Shown here piece by piece: positions 54,655 through 64,000 of a DNA stretch of 64,000 nt; positions within the stretch are counted from its first letter, which is position 1; every line of letters starts with the position of its first letter. The DNA lies in assembly GCF_016591975.1 (NCBI RefSeq), contig NZ_AP024169.1:4475001-4539000 (forward strand). Direction: 5' to 3'. The notes under the pieces are model-generated. The model saw only the letters and a list, made by a program, of their open reading frames with translations. It was not told where the DNA came from and did not search any database. The DNA is from Anaeromicropila herbilytica. GTDB taxonomy: Bacteria > Bacillota > Clostridia > Lachnospirales > Lachnospiraceae. The position numbers were made by a program, and so were the translations under genes.

Positions 54655-55578
54655 CTAGTCAAATTCTCCAAGCATTCTTACTTCTGGTTCTAAATGAACT
54701 CCAAATTTCTCGTACACAATGCGGTCCACATCAGAAATTAATGTCCTAACATCTTTCGCAGTACCATTTCCGACATTAATTACAAAACCACAATGTTTCT
54801 CAGATACCATAATATCACCAACTCGATATCCTCTTAGATCTGCGTCCATAATAAGCTTTCCAGCAAAATAACCTTCTGGTCTTTTGAACGTACTACCTGC
54901 GCTTGGATATTCTAATGGTTGCTTCTCTTTACGTTGTCTATTGAGATCTTTCATCTTATTGATAATCTCTTCTTTATTCCCTCTAGTGAATTCAAAGGTT
55001 GCATCCACTACAATGTATTTTTCTTCTTGAATAATACTAGTACGATAACCCAGATTTAACTGTTCCTTATTAAGCTTGCATATATCCCCATCATAACTTA
55101 ATAAGGTTGCTTCTTTAATGCAATGTTTCATCTCTCCACCATAAGCTCCTGCATTCATTGTTACTGCACCGCCTAAGGTTCCTGGTATTCCACTTGCAAA
55201 TTCAAAACCAGTCAAACTATGCTCCATTATCTTTGCTGCAAACTCAGATAATAAGATTCCAGAGCCAGCTGTTACATAAAAATGGTTATCCTTTTCTTCA
55301 AAAACGACTTGATTAAAAGTTTTATAAATCTGAATGATTACTCCACGATAACCTTTATCTGATACTAAAAGGTTGCTTCCATTCCCTAAGATATAATATG
55401 GAACGCCTTCCTTTAGGCAAAGCTTAATAATATTACTAAGCTCTTCTATCTTAGTAGGTGTGACAAAATAATCTGCTGGTCCACCTATCTTAAATGTGGT
55501 ATGATTTTTTAATAACTCGCCCTCTTTTACTTCTAAATCTGGGGCAACTTCTTTTAATTTGTTATAAAACTCACTCAA
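54655..55578 (-). CDS. murB: UDP-N-acetylenolpyruvoylglucosamine reductase
   Basis: MurB reduces UDP-GlcNAc-enolpyruvate to UDP-MurNAc with FAD and NADPH. The 307 residues have the FAD domain (HTTFKIGGPADYFV, ILGNGSNLLV, GFEFASGIPGTLGGAVTMNAGAYG, split over the domain) and the catalytic Ser region YPSAGSTFKRP with C-terminal EPEVRMLGEF, the type IIb form. The start is a TTG after AGAGGAT. It lies 102 bases upstream of rapZ. Confidence 0.95.
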   Translation of the reverse strand: MSEFYNKLKEVAPDLEVKEGELLKNHTTFKIGGPADYFVTPTKIEELSNIIKLCLKEGVPYYILGNGSNLLVSDKGYRGVIIQIYKTFNQVVFEEKDNHFYVTAGSGILLSEFAAKIMEHSLTGFEFASGIPGTLGGAVTMNAGAYGGEMKHCIKEATLLSYDGDICKLNKEQLNLGYRTSIIQEEKYIVVDATFEFTRGNKEEIINKMKDLNRQRKEKQPLEYPSAGSTFKRPEGYFAGKLIMDADLRGYRVGDIMVSEKHCGFVINVGNGTAKDVRTLISDVDRIVYEKFGVHLEPEVRMLGEFD

Positions 55579-55817
55579 AATATTATCCTCTTTTACTTAT
55601 AGATTACATGTACCTGTTGCGAAGCACATGTAATCATAAATCTTACATTAATATATGTGTAATATATATTATTATTCAATTGAATCTAAGTATACCTCTT
55701 ATCTAATTGCTAAACTATTTGCTTCATTGAATTTCACAATTAGCTAATAACACTGTTATCATACAATATAAGTAAAACGAATTCAATATGAAAATGCCCA
55801 TTCGCGATTTCTTAGCA

Positions 55818-56759
55818 CTATTTATCTAAAACAAGTCTCGCAGCACCGTATATTCCAGCATCATTACCTAATAGGGCTAATTTAAATTCTTTATTTTTTA
55901 GTGCAAACATTACATTTTGTTCGTAATGTTTCTTAATCACTTCGGTAAGTATCTCACCTGCTTTGGAAACTCCACCACCGATTACAAAACATTCTGGGTC
56001 AACAACTGCAGATACATGTGATAATGCTAGTCCAAGATGTCTTCCAAGTTTCTCTACTAATTCTAATGAAAGTTCATCTCCCTCTTTTGCAGCATCAAAG
56101 ATATCTTTTGCTGTTAGAGATGGATTATTTCTTATAGCAGAAGCTTTATCAGTAGAAGCAAGTAAACGATTTGCTTCTTTTACTATTCCAGTTGCAGAAG
56201 CATATTGTTCTAAGCAACCACGTTTTCCACAATTACATGCATCTTTTTCATCATAATCCACAGTGATGTGACCGATTTCCCCAGCAGCACCTCTACTACC
56301 GTCAAGGATTTTATCATCAAGGATAATTCCTCCACCAACTCCAGTTCCTAGAGTTACAAGAACCATATTATGATAGCCTTTTCCACCACCTTGCCACATC
56401 TCTCCTAACGCAGCAACATTGGCATCATTACCAGCTTTAACTTTTAATTCTGTTAACTTACCGAATTCTTCTTCTACATTAAATACGTCCCAACCTAAGT
56501 TTACGCATTTTAATACTGTTCCATCACTTGTTACAGGTCCAGGTACTCCAATCCCTACACCTTCCACTTGATCTTTGCTATAGTTCTTTTCAGCTAATTT
56601 TGAATTAAGGCTGTTTTTTACGTCCTCAAGTATGTAACGTCCATTCTCTTCTTTTCTAGTAGGAATCTCCCATTTGTCGATTACACTACCATCCATTTGA
56701 AATAAACCGATTTTAACAGTTGTACCACCTATATCTACACCAAAACATAATTGTTCCAC
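55818..56759 (-). CDS. glcK: ROK-family glucokinase
   Basis: The 313 residues start with the ATP loop FGVDIGGTTVKIGLF and carry the ROK zinc motif CNCGKRGCLEQYAS, the catalytic GNDANVAALGE, and GTGVGGGII. ROK glucokinases phosphorylate glucose for glycolysis. The start is a GTG with a weak site. It sits between hprK and murB, next to carbon-catabolite control genes. Confidence 0.9.
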   Translation of the reverse strand: MEQLCFGVDIGGTTVKIGLFQMDGSVIDKWEIPTRKEENGRYILEDVKNSLNSKLAEKNYSKDQVEGVGIGVPGPVTSDGTVLKCVNLGWDVFNVEEEFGKLTELKVKAGNDANVAALGEMWQGGGKGYHNMVLVTLGTGVGGGIILDDKILDGSRGAAGEIGHITVDYDEKDACNCGKRGCLEQYASATGIVKEANRLLASTDKASAIRNNPSLTAKDIFDAAKEGDELSLELVEKLGRHLGLALSHVSAVVDPECFVIGGGVSKAGEILTEVIKKHYEQNVMFALKNKEFKLALLGNDAGIYGAARLVLDK

Positions 56760-56949
56760 GAAGCATCCATCTCTCTTTCTTATTAATATATTTTTTACTT
56801 ACTTATTACACATATTGATTGTTTTCATAACTGTTCAGTATACAGTTACCCAGTTTCTTCTATAATATTTTAGATTATATATTTTCTTGGAAAAGAGAAC
56901 TTACAAAAATGCAAGCTCTCTTCCAATGAATATGACGTAATCTAATTTC

Positions 56950-57879
56950 TTAGTTATCTTTTTTCTTAAGGTTATTCGTAACACGATTATATAATTCTCT
57001 AGCAGCATTGTATCCCATCTTCTTCTGACGATAGTTAACCGCTGCTGATTCACAAATAATTGCAAGATTACGGCCTGGTCTGATAGGAATAGAATGACAT
57101 ACTACCTTATTTCCTAAGAATTCAGTGTACTTTTCATCTAATCCAAGACGGTCATATTCTTGTTCCTTGTTCCATTCTTCTAATTTAATGACTAAATCTA
57201 TGGATTGAGTATCTTTAACACTTTCAACACCAAATAAGGTCTTAACATCAATGATTCCAATACCTCTTAATTCGATAAAATGGCGCGTAATATCTGGTGC
57301 TGTACCAATTAGTGTATCATCACTAACTTTTTTAATTTCAACAACATCGTCCGTTACAAGTCTGTGTCCTCTCTTAATTAACTCAAGAGCAGCTTCACTC
57401 TTACCAATTCCGCTCTCTCCCATAATTAATAAGCCTTCACCATAAACATCCACCAATACTCCATGTATAGAGATTCTTGGAGCTAGTTCGACATTTAACC
57501 AACGAATTACTTCCGCCATAAAGGAAGAAGTTGTTTTGCTACTTCTTAAAATTGGAACTCCATATTCTGTTGCAAGCTCAATAAGCTCATCTGTAATTGG
57601 TAAGTTTCTGCAAAATACAATACATGGGACTTTGTATTCAAGCAATTTCTTCATGATTCCAATCCCATGATCCTTCTCCATCTTTTGCATATAAGCATGT
57701 TCTACATGACCGATTACCTGTACTCTGTCAGAATCAAAATGTTCAAAGAACCCTGCAAGCTGTAATGCTGGACGATTTACATCTGTTTGAGCTATTTTAA
57801 TATCTTCGATGTTAATATCAGGAGTACAATTTTCTAATTTCATCTTTTCAATTAATTTCTTTAGTTCTACTGAGTACAT
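56950..57879 (-). CDS. hprK: HPr kinase/phosphorylase
   Basis: HprK phosphorylates and dephosphorylates Ser46 of HPr and Crh, the switch of carbon catabolite repression. The 309 residues have an N-terminal domain, catalytic H139 in SIHGVLVDVYGEG, P-loop GESGIGKS (154-161), and the C-terminal signature RGIGIIDV. The start at 57877-57879 follows AAGGAGG. A likely substrate, the Glu15 HPr-like protein, is 4 kb away in the same gene group. Confidence 0.95.
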   Translation of the reverse strand: MYSVELKKLIEKMKLENCTPDINIEDIKIAQTDVNRPALQLAGFFEHFDSDRVQVIGHVEHAYMQKMEKDHGIGIMKKLLEYKVPCIVFCRNLPITDELIELATEYGVPILRSSKTTSSFMAEVIRWLNVELAPRISIHGVLVDVYGEGLLIMGESGIGKSEAALELIKRGHRLVTDDVVEIKKVSDDTLIGTAPDITRHFIELRGIGIIDVKTLFGVESVKDTQSIDLVIKLEEWNKEQEYDRLGLDEKYTEFLGNKVVCHSIPIRPGRNLAIICESAAVNYRQKKMGYNAARELYNRVTNNLKKKDN

Positions 57880-57982
57880 GATTTCCTCCTTTTCCCCTTG
57901 ACCAAGAGCCATAGCTATTGGTTCACAGATCAGTTCTTATGCATTTATAAAGAACCTCTCTCATTGTTATGCTTCGAGGGAT

Positions 57983-58247
57983 AAAAGCCTTATTATAGTT
58001 TACTGAGTGTATATCGCTGTATAATTATGAATTTAGGCTACCTTTCCTTCAAAAAGTTTATTAATAAACTTTACATATTTTTTACAAGCCTCATAACAAG
58101 TGACAAGTGTATTTATAAACTTTACTCACTCTCGTTCCTATTTTCGCTTTGAGTCTTGACAAAATATAAGCGTTACTTTCAGACGGACTACGCCAAAATT
58201 AATAATTATACATCAATTTACACAATGTATGTTATGAAAGGCTTTTT
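57983..58247. repeat. MITE-like repeat, intact long copy
   Basis: About 265 bp with imperfect inverted ends of about 50 bp: AAAAGCCTTATTATAG...GTGTATATCGCTGTATAATTATGAATTTAGGC on one side and GCCAAAATTAATAATTATACATCAATTTACAC...GAAAGGCTTTT on the other (shown in pieces under 20 bases where contiguous text is longer in the DNA). It encodes no protein. It lies between uvrC and hprK and matches the IS-interrupted copy at 5929-7726 in reverse. The rest of the gap holds nothing I recognise. Confidence 0.82.
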
Positions 58248-58449
58248 ACCCTTAAATCATTATTATACATTAAATATTCTTTGCTATCTGATATATATAA
58301 TATTTCTTTTTCTTTCTTCAATATTCTACCATAACGAAACATAATCTGCAATTCATTTGATTAATCGCTTTACATTAATGTTACAATTCTACCATGTCAT
58401 CAATAATGTCCCACAATATACAAAATAGCAACCAGTCAAGTGATACAAA

Positions 58450-60306
58450 TTAATGAAAAAAATCATATACCTGTTTAGCACTACGTTCATTCATAGAAGC
58501 TACTCTAGCTAGCTCTTCGATGCTTGCTTCTTTAATACTTTCTATTGAACCAAAATGCTTCATTAATGCCTTTCTTCTTGCTTCTCCAATGCCTTCTATA
58601 TCATCTAAGATTGAATGCACCTGTCCTTTTCCTCTTAGGGAACGGTGATACTCAATTGCAAATCTATGAGTTTCATCTTGAATTCTAGTGATTAGTTTAA
58701 AAGCCTCACCTTTGGTATCAATCGTAATCTCTTTATTATTATAATAAAGGCCTCTGGTACGATGGTTATCGTCTTTTACCATCCCGCATACAGGAATATT
58801 AAGTTTAAGTTCATCTAGAACCTTTAATGCAATGTTTACTTGGCCTCTACCACCATCCATAAGAATTAAGTCTGGATATCTTGTGAAACTTCCATAGTCC
58901 ATATCAATATTCTTCTCTTGTAATTCTTTTTCTTCTTTCAGTCCATGAGTAAACCTTCTTGTCAGAACCTCATGCATACTGGCATAATCGTCAGCACCTT
59001 TTACCCATTTTATACGGAACTTTCGATAATCATTACGCTTTGGTTTTCCATTTTCATATACAACCATAGACCCAACAGAGTCAAAGCCACTGATATTTGA
59101 TATATCAAAGGATTCCATTCGAGCAATGGATGGAATCTCCAACATGTCTGCAATCTGTTTTACAGCACCAATTGTTTTCTGATCTTCTCTTTTTATCTTT
59201 TCTGAATCTTGTTGTAGTACTAAAGAAGCGTTCTTTTCAGCAAGTTCAACTAATCGATTCTTCTCGCCTTTTTGAGGAACCTTGATATAGACTTTTTGGC
59301 CTCTTTTCTTCGTTAACCATTCGGTTATAATCTCTTCTTCAAGTATTGGCTCTTGTAGAATTAACTCTCTCGGAATAAATGGTGTTCCTGCATAGAACTG
59401 TTTGACAAAGCTTGTTAATACTTCACTTCTTGAATCATGCTCAACACCAGTAACGTGAAAATGCTCCCTTCCAATTAATCTACCACTACGAATAAAGAAT
59501 ACTTGTACAACAGCTTCATCCACAGCCCTTGCAAAAGCAATAATATCTCGGTCTTCCATCTCGGAACTTGTGATCTTTTGTTTCTGTGCAATCTGTTTAA
59601 CACTATTTAATAGATCACGATAACCTGCTGCTTCTTCAAATTCCAGATTCTCGGATGCTTTTAACATCTTTTCCTCAAGTAACTTTGTAATTAAAGAATA
59701 ATTACCATTCAAGAACTCTAAGGCCAGATTCACTGATTTTTTGTATTCTTCTTCGTTAATATAACCTTGGCATGGTGCTTTGCACTGCTTAATGTGATAA
59801 TAAAGACACGGTCTTTCCTTTCCAATATCTTTCGGAAGATTACGATTGCAATTTCTGATATTAAATATCTTTTGAATAAGATCTATGGTATCCTTAATTG
59901 CACCAGCACTTGTATATGGTCCGAAATACTTGGCTTTATCCTTCTTCATTTGTCTTGAGAATAAGATTCTTGGAAACGCTTCATTCACTGTTACCTTAAT
60001 ATAAGGATATGTCTTGTCATCCTTAAGCATGGTATTATATTTTGGACGATGCTCCTTAATCAGATTACATTCTAGAACTAAAGCCTCTAGTTCTGAATCC
60101 GTAATAATATATTCAAAATGATCAATTCGACTAACCATCTGCACAATCTTTGGAGTCAGATTCCTACTACTTTGAAAATACTGTCTCACTCGATTCTTAA
60201 GACTAATAGCCTTACCAACATAGATTATCGTATCATGTTTGTCATGCATGATATAAACACCTGGCTTTGCAGGTAGCTTCTTTAATTCTTCTTCGATATC
60301 AAACAT
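58450..60306 (-). CDS. uvrC: UvrABC excinuclease subunit C
   Basis: UvrC makes both incisions in nucleotide excision repair. The 618 residues have the N-terminal GIY-YIG nuclease (PGVYIMHDKHDTIIYVGKA), a UVR motif region, the C-terminal RNase H-like nuclease (ESFDISNISG, DGGRGQVN, DETHRFAIEYHR) and a terminal helix-hairpin-helix (DIEGIGEARRKALMKHFGS). I start at MFDIEEEL (60304-60306), 8 bases after AGG; a GTG three codons earlier is possible. Confidence 0.96.
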   Translation of the reverse strand: MFDIEEELKKLPAKPGVYIMHDKHDTIIYVGKAISLKNRVRQYFQSSRNLTPKIVQMVSRIDHFEYIITDSELEALVLECNLIKEHRPKYNTMLKDDKTYPYIKVTVNEAFPRILFSRQMKKDKAKYFGPYTSAGAIKDTIDLIQKIFNIRNCNRNLPKDIGKERPCLYYHIKQCKAPCQGYINEEEYKKSVNLALEFLNGNYSLITKLLEEKMLKASENLEFEEAAGYRDLLNSVKQIAQKQKITSSEMEDRDIIAFARAVDEAVVQVFFIRSGRLIGREHFHVTGVEHDSRSEVLTSFVKQFYAGTPFIPRELILQEPILEEEIITEWLTKKRGQKVYIKVPQKGEKNRLVELAEKNASLVLQQDSEKIKREDQKTIGAVKQIADMLEIPSIARMESFDISNISGFDSVGSMVVYENGKPKRNDYRKFRIKWVKGADDYASMHEVLTRRFTHGLKEEKELQEKNIDMDYGSFTRYPDLILMDGGRGQVNIALKVLDELKLNIPVCGMVKDDNHRTRGLYYNNKEITIDTKGEAFKLITRIQDETHRFAIEYHRSLRGKGQVHSILDDIEGIGEARRKALMKHFGSIESIKEASIEELARVASMNERSAKQVYDFFH

Positions 60307-60324
60307 TATTTTCACCTAGTTTCG

Positions 60325-61134
60325 TTATTTCATCATAAATTTTTCGATAACAAATGCAACACCATCTTCATCATTTGATTTTGTGATATGGTCCGCTACT
60401 TCTTTTACCTTATCTTGAGCATTATCCATTGCTACTCCAAGTCCAGCATAACGTATCATAGATAAGTCATTAAAGCCATCACCTACTGCTATCATCTCAT
60501 CCTTTGTAATATGTAGATGTTTACATAATTGTTCTAAGGAATATGCTTTATCGATATTCTTTGGCATAATCTCTAAGAAAAATGGTTCAGAACGGTAGAT
60601 ACTTAAGCCTTCACCATACTTTCCATTCAATTCTTTATCTAAAGCTTCTAATTTCTTAGGTTCTCCTGTCATTAAACATTTATTAATATCAAATGTTACG
60701 TATTCCGGGAAATTATCTACTTCTTTTATATTGATTTTATTAATATTTGCTTCTTTAATTACAAATTCATCTACACCAGTGCCTGAGATCACCTTATCTC
60801 CTTCATAAGTAACTAGACCAACTTCATTTTGTTTTGCTTCTTCATAAATGGTTGGCACAATATCAAGTGGTAATGTCTTCTGATATATAATCTCATTTGT
60901 CTTACAGTTAATAATCTTTGCACCATTAAAGGATAAGATATATCCACCATATTCGCTAAGTTTTAATTCATTCGCAACTGGCATAATTCCAGGTGTTGGT
61001 CTTCCAGATGCTAATACAACAGTACAGCCTTGTTTTTGAATATTTATAATTGCGTTTAACGTCTTTTCCGTGATTTCCTTATTTGAATTCGTTACGGTTC
61101 CATCGATATCTAATACTAGTACTTTATATTTCAT
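60325..61134 (-). CDS. Cof-type HAD phosphatase
   Basis: The 269 residues are a Cof/YidA-like HAD hydrolase: VLDIDGTVTNSNKEI (nucleophile Asp), VLASGRPTPG (motif II), a C2 cap domain, and AVGDGFNDLSMIRYAG (motif IV). Such enzymes dephosphorylate sugar phosphates, flavin or PLP intermediates; the substrate cannot be told. It lies 18 bases upstream of uvrC and is likely cotranscribed. Confidence 0.9.
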   Translation of the reverse strand: MKYKVLVLDIDGTVTNSNKEITEKTLNAIINIQKQGCTVVLASGRPTPGIMPVANELKLSEYGGYILSFNGAKIINCKTNEIIYQKTLPLDIVPTIYEEAKQNEVGLVTYEGDKVISGTGVDEFVIKEANINKINIKEVDNFPEYVTFDINKCLMTGEPKKLEALDKELNGKYGEGLSIYRSEPFFLEIMPKNIDKAYSLEQLCKHLHITKDEMIAVGDGFNDLSMIRYAGLGVAMDNAQDKVKEVADHITKSNDEDGVAFVIEKFMMK

Positions 61135-61316
61135 ATGCTTACCCTTTCTCTGATTAGAATCCTAACTCTACCCTTGTATTGAAATAGGATTCTTCGTTCT
61201 TTACAAAATATGCACCTAAGTCGCAGTGGCATTAGGTGCATATGAATAATTGTTTGTTTAGTTGTAAGTTACATTTTATTTGAATACTTGATAAATTCAG
61301 AGGGTAGGTTATCTAA

Positions 61317-61535
61317 ATTACCATGATTGAAAATTTTTCATCTTACGTTCCATTTCCTCGTTTGGAAACTACTAATGTTTTATCACTTTGACAAAAACAG
61401 ATATAAAAAGTTCGAACTCCTCACTTTGTTCGTCAAACAGCGAACTTTTTATATCTAAATTAAATTGATATAACATAAGTAGCTTCACAAACTCGTCAAA
61501 GTCACGACGATGTAAAATTTTAAATCATGGTAATT
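61317..61535. repeat. 219-bp nested palindrome in the ftsH downstream gap
   Basis: Outer arms AATTACCATGATT (61317-61329) and AATCATGGTAATT (61523-61535) are perfectly inverted. An inner 16-bp perfect pair, AGATATAAAAAGTTCG (61399-61414) and CGAACTTTTTATATCT (61441-61456), lies at the centre, with partial pairing between. It occupies most of the 530-base gap between ftsH and the Cof phosphatase. No open frame. It could be a MITE or an unusual terminator. Confidence 0.65.
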
Positions 61536-61664
61536 AATATACTGTTTCGCCTGAATTTATAAAGTATATTGTGAAATAAAAAACATTTCACACCTCAGAT
61601 TTATATGTCATCAAAGCCCTCTATGGTAAGTTAATGTATCTTTTTAGCTACGAAGTTTGGCTTA

Positions 61665-63674
61665 TTAAATTAAATCTGTATGATCATCATTTGCGTTATT
61701 CTCATCATTAGTAACAGAATCATCACTATCTAAAGTTAAGGTATCTGTATCAGCCTTCTTATCTGTTTCAATCTCTGACTTATCCATACCATCTTCACTT
61801 GAATTGTCTTCTAACTTTTTAAGTTCTTCTTCGCTTGTACCTTTTACTTCATGGAAGATCTTCATGAATTCTTTACCAGTGATTGTTTCTTTCTCTAATA
61901 AGAATTCCGCTACTTTATCAAGAACATCAATGTTATTTGCCATCATCTCTTCTGCTTTATCATAACATTCTTTTAATATCTTCATTACTTCTTTATCAAT
62001 CTCGCTTGCAGTTGAATCACCACAGTTAAGAACTGGTCTACCGTCTAGATATTTATTTTCGACAGATTCTAATCCCATAAGACCAAATTTCTCTGACATA
62101 CCATATTGTGCTACCATCGCTCTTGCAAGCTTCGTTGCCTTCTCTATATCATTCGATGCTCCAGTTGTAATTGATTTAAATATAACTTGTTCTGCAGCTC
62201 TACCACCAAATAAAGTAGTTATCTCATTAATCATCTCTTCTTTGGTCATCAGATATTTTTCTTCTTCTGGTACTTGCATTGTATAACCTAGAGATCCCAT
62301 GGTTCTTGGGACAATTGTAATCTTCTGAACTGGATCTGAATTCTTCTGTAATGCAGTAACTAATGCATGACCTACCTCATGATATGCAACGATTTTTTTC
62401 TCTTTCTTACCAAGAATACGATCTTTCTTCTCTTTACCTGCAATAACAACTTCAACAGATTCAAATAAATCTTCTTGTTTTACAACGGTTCTTCCATCTT
62501 TTACTGCCATGATTGCTGCTTCATTAATCATATTGGCAAGATCGGAACCTACTGCACCAGCTGTTGCTAGAGCAATTGCTTCTAAATCAACAGAATCATG
62601 CATCAATACATTCTTCGCATGTACTTTAAGAATATCTACTCTACCCTTTAGATCTGGACGATCAACTATTACTCTACGGTCAAAACGTCCTGGACGAAGA
62701 AGTGCTTTATCAAGAACTTCTGGACGGTTAGTTGCAGCTAAGATAACCAAACCTTTGGAGGTATCAAATCCATCCATCTCAGATAATAATTGATTTAATG
62801 TCTGCTCTCTCTCGTCATTGCCGCCACCGTAATGACTATCACGGCTCTTACCAATGGCATCAATTTCATCGATGAAAATAATACATGGTGCAGATTGTTG
62901 TGCTTGCTTAAATAAATCACGAACACGTGATGCACCAACACCAACGAACATCTCAACAAAATCCGAACCAGATAGTGAGAAGAATGGTACATGAGCTTCT
63001 CCTGCTACTGCTTTTGCTAGTAATGTCTTACCTGTTCCAGGAGGTCCAACGAGTAATGCTCCTTTTGGAAGCTTCGCACCTATTCTAGTATATTTCCCAG
63101 GGTTGTGCAGGAAGTCTACCAACTCTGTTAATGACTCTTTTGCTTCTTCTTGTCCAGCAACATCCTTGAATGTTACTCCAGTCTCTTTCTCTACGTAGAC
63201 TTTGGCATTGCTTTTACCAACTCCCATCATTCCGCCACTATTCTTCGAAATCATCTTGTAAGCTAACCATAGTCCAAGATATATTAGTACAAATGGTAAA
63301 ATATATACAACAAAGATATCTAAGATATTAGCTTTCGTGTCTGGAATCTCAGGACTGATTTTAACATTTGCCTTTAATAATCGATCCACTAGATTAAGGT
63401 CTGTCATTCTTCCTGTATAATAAGTAATCTTATAAGCACTATTTGGTTGATCCTTTGGTGTTATCGTAATCTTATTATCACTAATCTTTACTTTATCAAC
63501 CTTTCCATCCTCAACCATTTTTAAGAACTGATCATAAGAGACTTCTTTGGTTGTACTTTCTTTTAGCTGTTGAGACATAAAAGAAAACATAAATAAAATA
63601 CTCAATGTAGCGATTACTAAAAATACAATATTCATCTTATTCGAATTATTTTTCTTCTCATTCTTGTTATCCAT
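61665..63674 (-). CDS. ftsH: ATP-dependent zinc metalloprotease FtsH
   Basis: The 669 residues have two membrane helices (about 14-33 and 116-140) around an extracytoplasmic domain, the AAA+ domain with Walker A GPPGTGKT (210-217), Walker B FIDEIDAIG and second region of homology ATNRPEVLDKALLRPGRFDR, and the zinc protease motif HEVGH. The C-terminal tail is unusually acidic with Asp/Ser repeats. FtsH degrades membrane and short-lived cytoplasmic proteins as a hexamer. GACAGGAGG precedes the ATG. Confidence 0.97.
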   Translation of the reverse strand: MDNKNEKKNNSNKMNIVFLVIATLSILFMFSFMSQQLKESTTKEVSYDQFLKMVEDGKVDKVKISDNKITITPKDQPNSAYKITYYTGRMTDLNLVDRLLKANVKISPEIPDTKANILDIFVVYILPFVLIYLGLWLAYKMISKNSGGMMGVGKSNAKVYVEKETGVTFKDVAGQEEAKESLTELVDFLHNPGKYTRIGAKLPKGALLVGPPGTGKTLLAKAVAGEAHVPFFSLSGSDFVEMFVGVGASRVRDLFKQAQQSAPCIIFIDEIDAIGKSRDSHYGGGNDEREQTLNQLLSEMDGFDTSKGLVILAATNRPEVLDKALLRPGRFDRRVIVDRPDLKGRVDILKVHAKNVLMHDSVDLEAIALATAGAVGSDLANMINEAAIMAVKDGRTVVKQEDLFESVEVVIAGKEKKDRILGKKEKKIVAYHEVGHALVTALQKNSDPVQKITIVPRTMGSLGYTMQVPEEEKYLMTKEEMINEITTLFGGRAAEQVIFKSITTGASNDIEKATKLARAMVAQYGMSEKFGLMGLESVENKYLDGRPVLNCGDSTASEIDKEVMKILKECYDKAEEMMANNIDVLDKVAEFLLEKETITGKEFMKIFHEVKGTSEEELKKLEDNSSEDGMDKSEIETDKKADTDTLTLDSDDSVTNDENNANDDHTDLI

Positions 63675-63932
63675 CCCATTCCTCCTGTCTAAAACAATTT
63701 TTTGAATTCTGTAATTAAAAGTTTGAATATGAATTCATCTGAATTTCTCTATATCTCCTTTATGTGACCACTGTCCGCTTTTCAATAAGGAGTGTGAAAG
63801 ATTTATTCCATATTAATAATGATGAATGAAACGAATCCATTCTTACAATTACCACTATCTCACAAGTAAACTTTTGTTACTCTGAAAACTTAGTTAAAAA
63901 CTGTGCATTTTATTTTATACTGTACCACATCA

Positions 63933-63961
63933 ATTATAATGTTAGTGTGTTTATAAATCAA
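63933..63961 (-). promoter_or_regulatory. Candidate sigma-A promoter upstream of ftsH
   Basis: TTGATT, 17 bases, TATAAT on the minus strand, about 250 bases before the ftsH start. The 63675-63932 stretch between holds no gene I can support. Confidence 0.6.
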
Positions 63962-64000
63962 TATAATAATCTCTTAAATTTTTATGTTCTAAACATGAAA

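Noticed and set aside
1..64000. CRISPR array, tRNA or rRNA genes, prophage
   Set aside because: I saw no regularly spaced repeats, no cloverleaf-like tRNA genes, no rRNA sequence and no phage structural or integrase genes. A tRNA scan would be needed to be certain.

Overview
The window looks like chromosome of a low-GC, Gram-positive, flagellated Lachnospiraceae-type clostridium; the gene set resembles Clostridium (Lachnoclostridium) phytofermentans, though I cannot run a search to confirm it. The reasons are very AT-rich intergenic DNA, strong AGGAGG ribosome binding sites, T-box leaders on thrS and trp, an infC gene starting with AUU behind an L20-type leader, HPr kinase with a Crh-like HPr, and WhiA/RapZ in a Firmicute arrangement. 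Almost every gene is on the minus strand, so operons read from high to low coordinates.

Layout. 1-1250: infC-rpmI-rplT with attenuated leader. 1300-3130: two neighbouring membrane/zinc-ribbon genes, both frameshifted. 3236-5900: thrS with T-box. 5929-7726: a MITE-like repeat split by a complete 1,553-bp IS4-family element. 7739-12450: YitT-type membrane protein, an orphan membrane-anchored protein, YdcF and a GT4 glycosyltransferase. 12761-18783: trpE-G-CF-B-A operon under a Trp T-box, with no trpD. 19008-31007: small acidic protein, ZIP transporter, ABC exporter, pfkA, dnaE, SWIM/SNF2 helicase. 31030-52283: a 21-kb glycan island. 52331-63961: crh-whiA-rapZ-murB, ROK kinase, hprK, uvrC, Cof-type HAD phosphatase, ftsH.

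The glycan island is the most interesting part. It has two blocks plus one stand-alone gene. The first block (51899 down to 44191) begins with a dTDP-sugar 3,4-ketoisomerase and 3-aminotransferase and ends with an ankyrin-fused sugar N-formyltransferase. Together these would make a dTDP-3-formamido-3,6-dideoxyhexose. Between them lie a TagB/TagF-like transferase, a radical SAM protein, a HAD phosphatase, a MobA/LicC-like nucleotidyltransferase, an Asp/Glu racemase and a methyltransferase. This set recalls the phospho-amino-acid (type A) flagellin modification genes of Clostridioides difficile. The second block (41200 down to 31030) encodes the pseudaminic acid route PseB, C, H, I, G, two CMP-sugar synthetases, an SDR and an aldo-keto reductase, plus a capsule-type glycosyltransferase. 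Between the blocks is a CBS / SGNH-like / citrate-lyase-ligase-like fusion.

I found sigma-28 (SigD) type promoters in front of both blocks (TAAA-N15-GCCGATAT and TAAA-N15-GTCGATAT) and a perfect GCCGATAT -10 in front of the fusion gene. This links the island to motility and suggests it builds a composite flagellin glycan, even though no flagellar gene is in the window. Other structure: a MITE-like repeat family (two long copies and two short derivatives), a 36-bp perfect hairpin, a 219-bp nested palindrome, and two Fur-like boxes near the metal transporter and ABC exporter.
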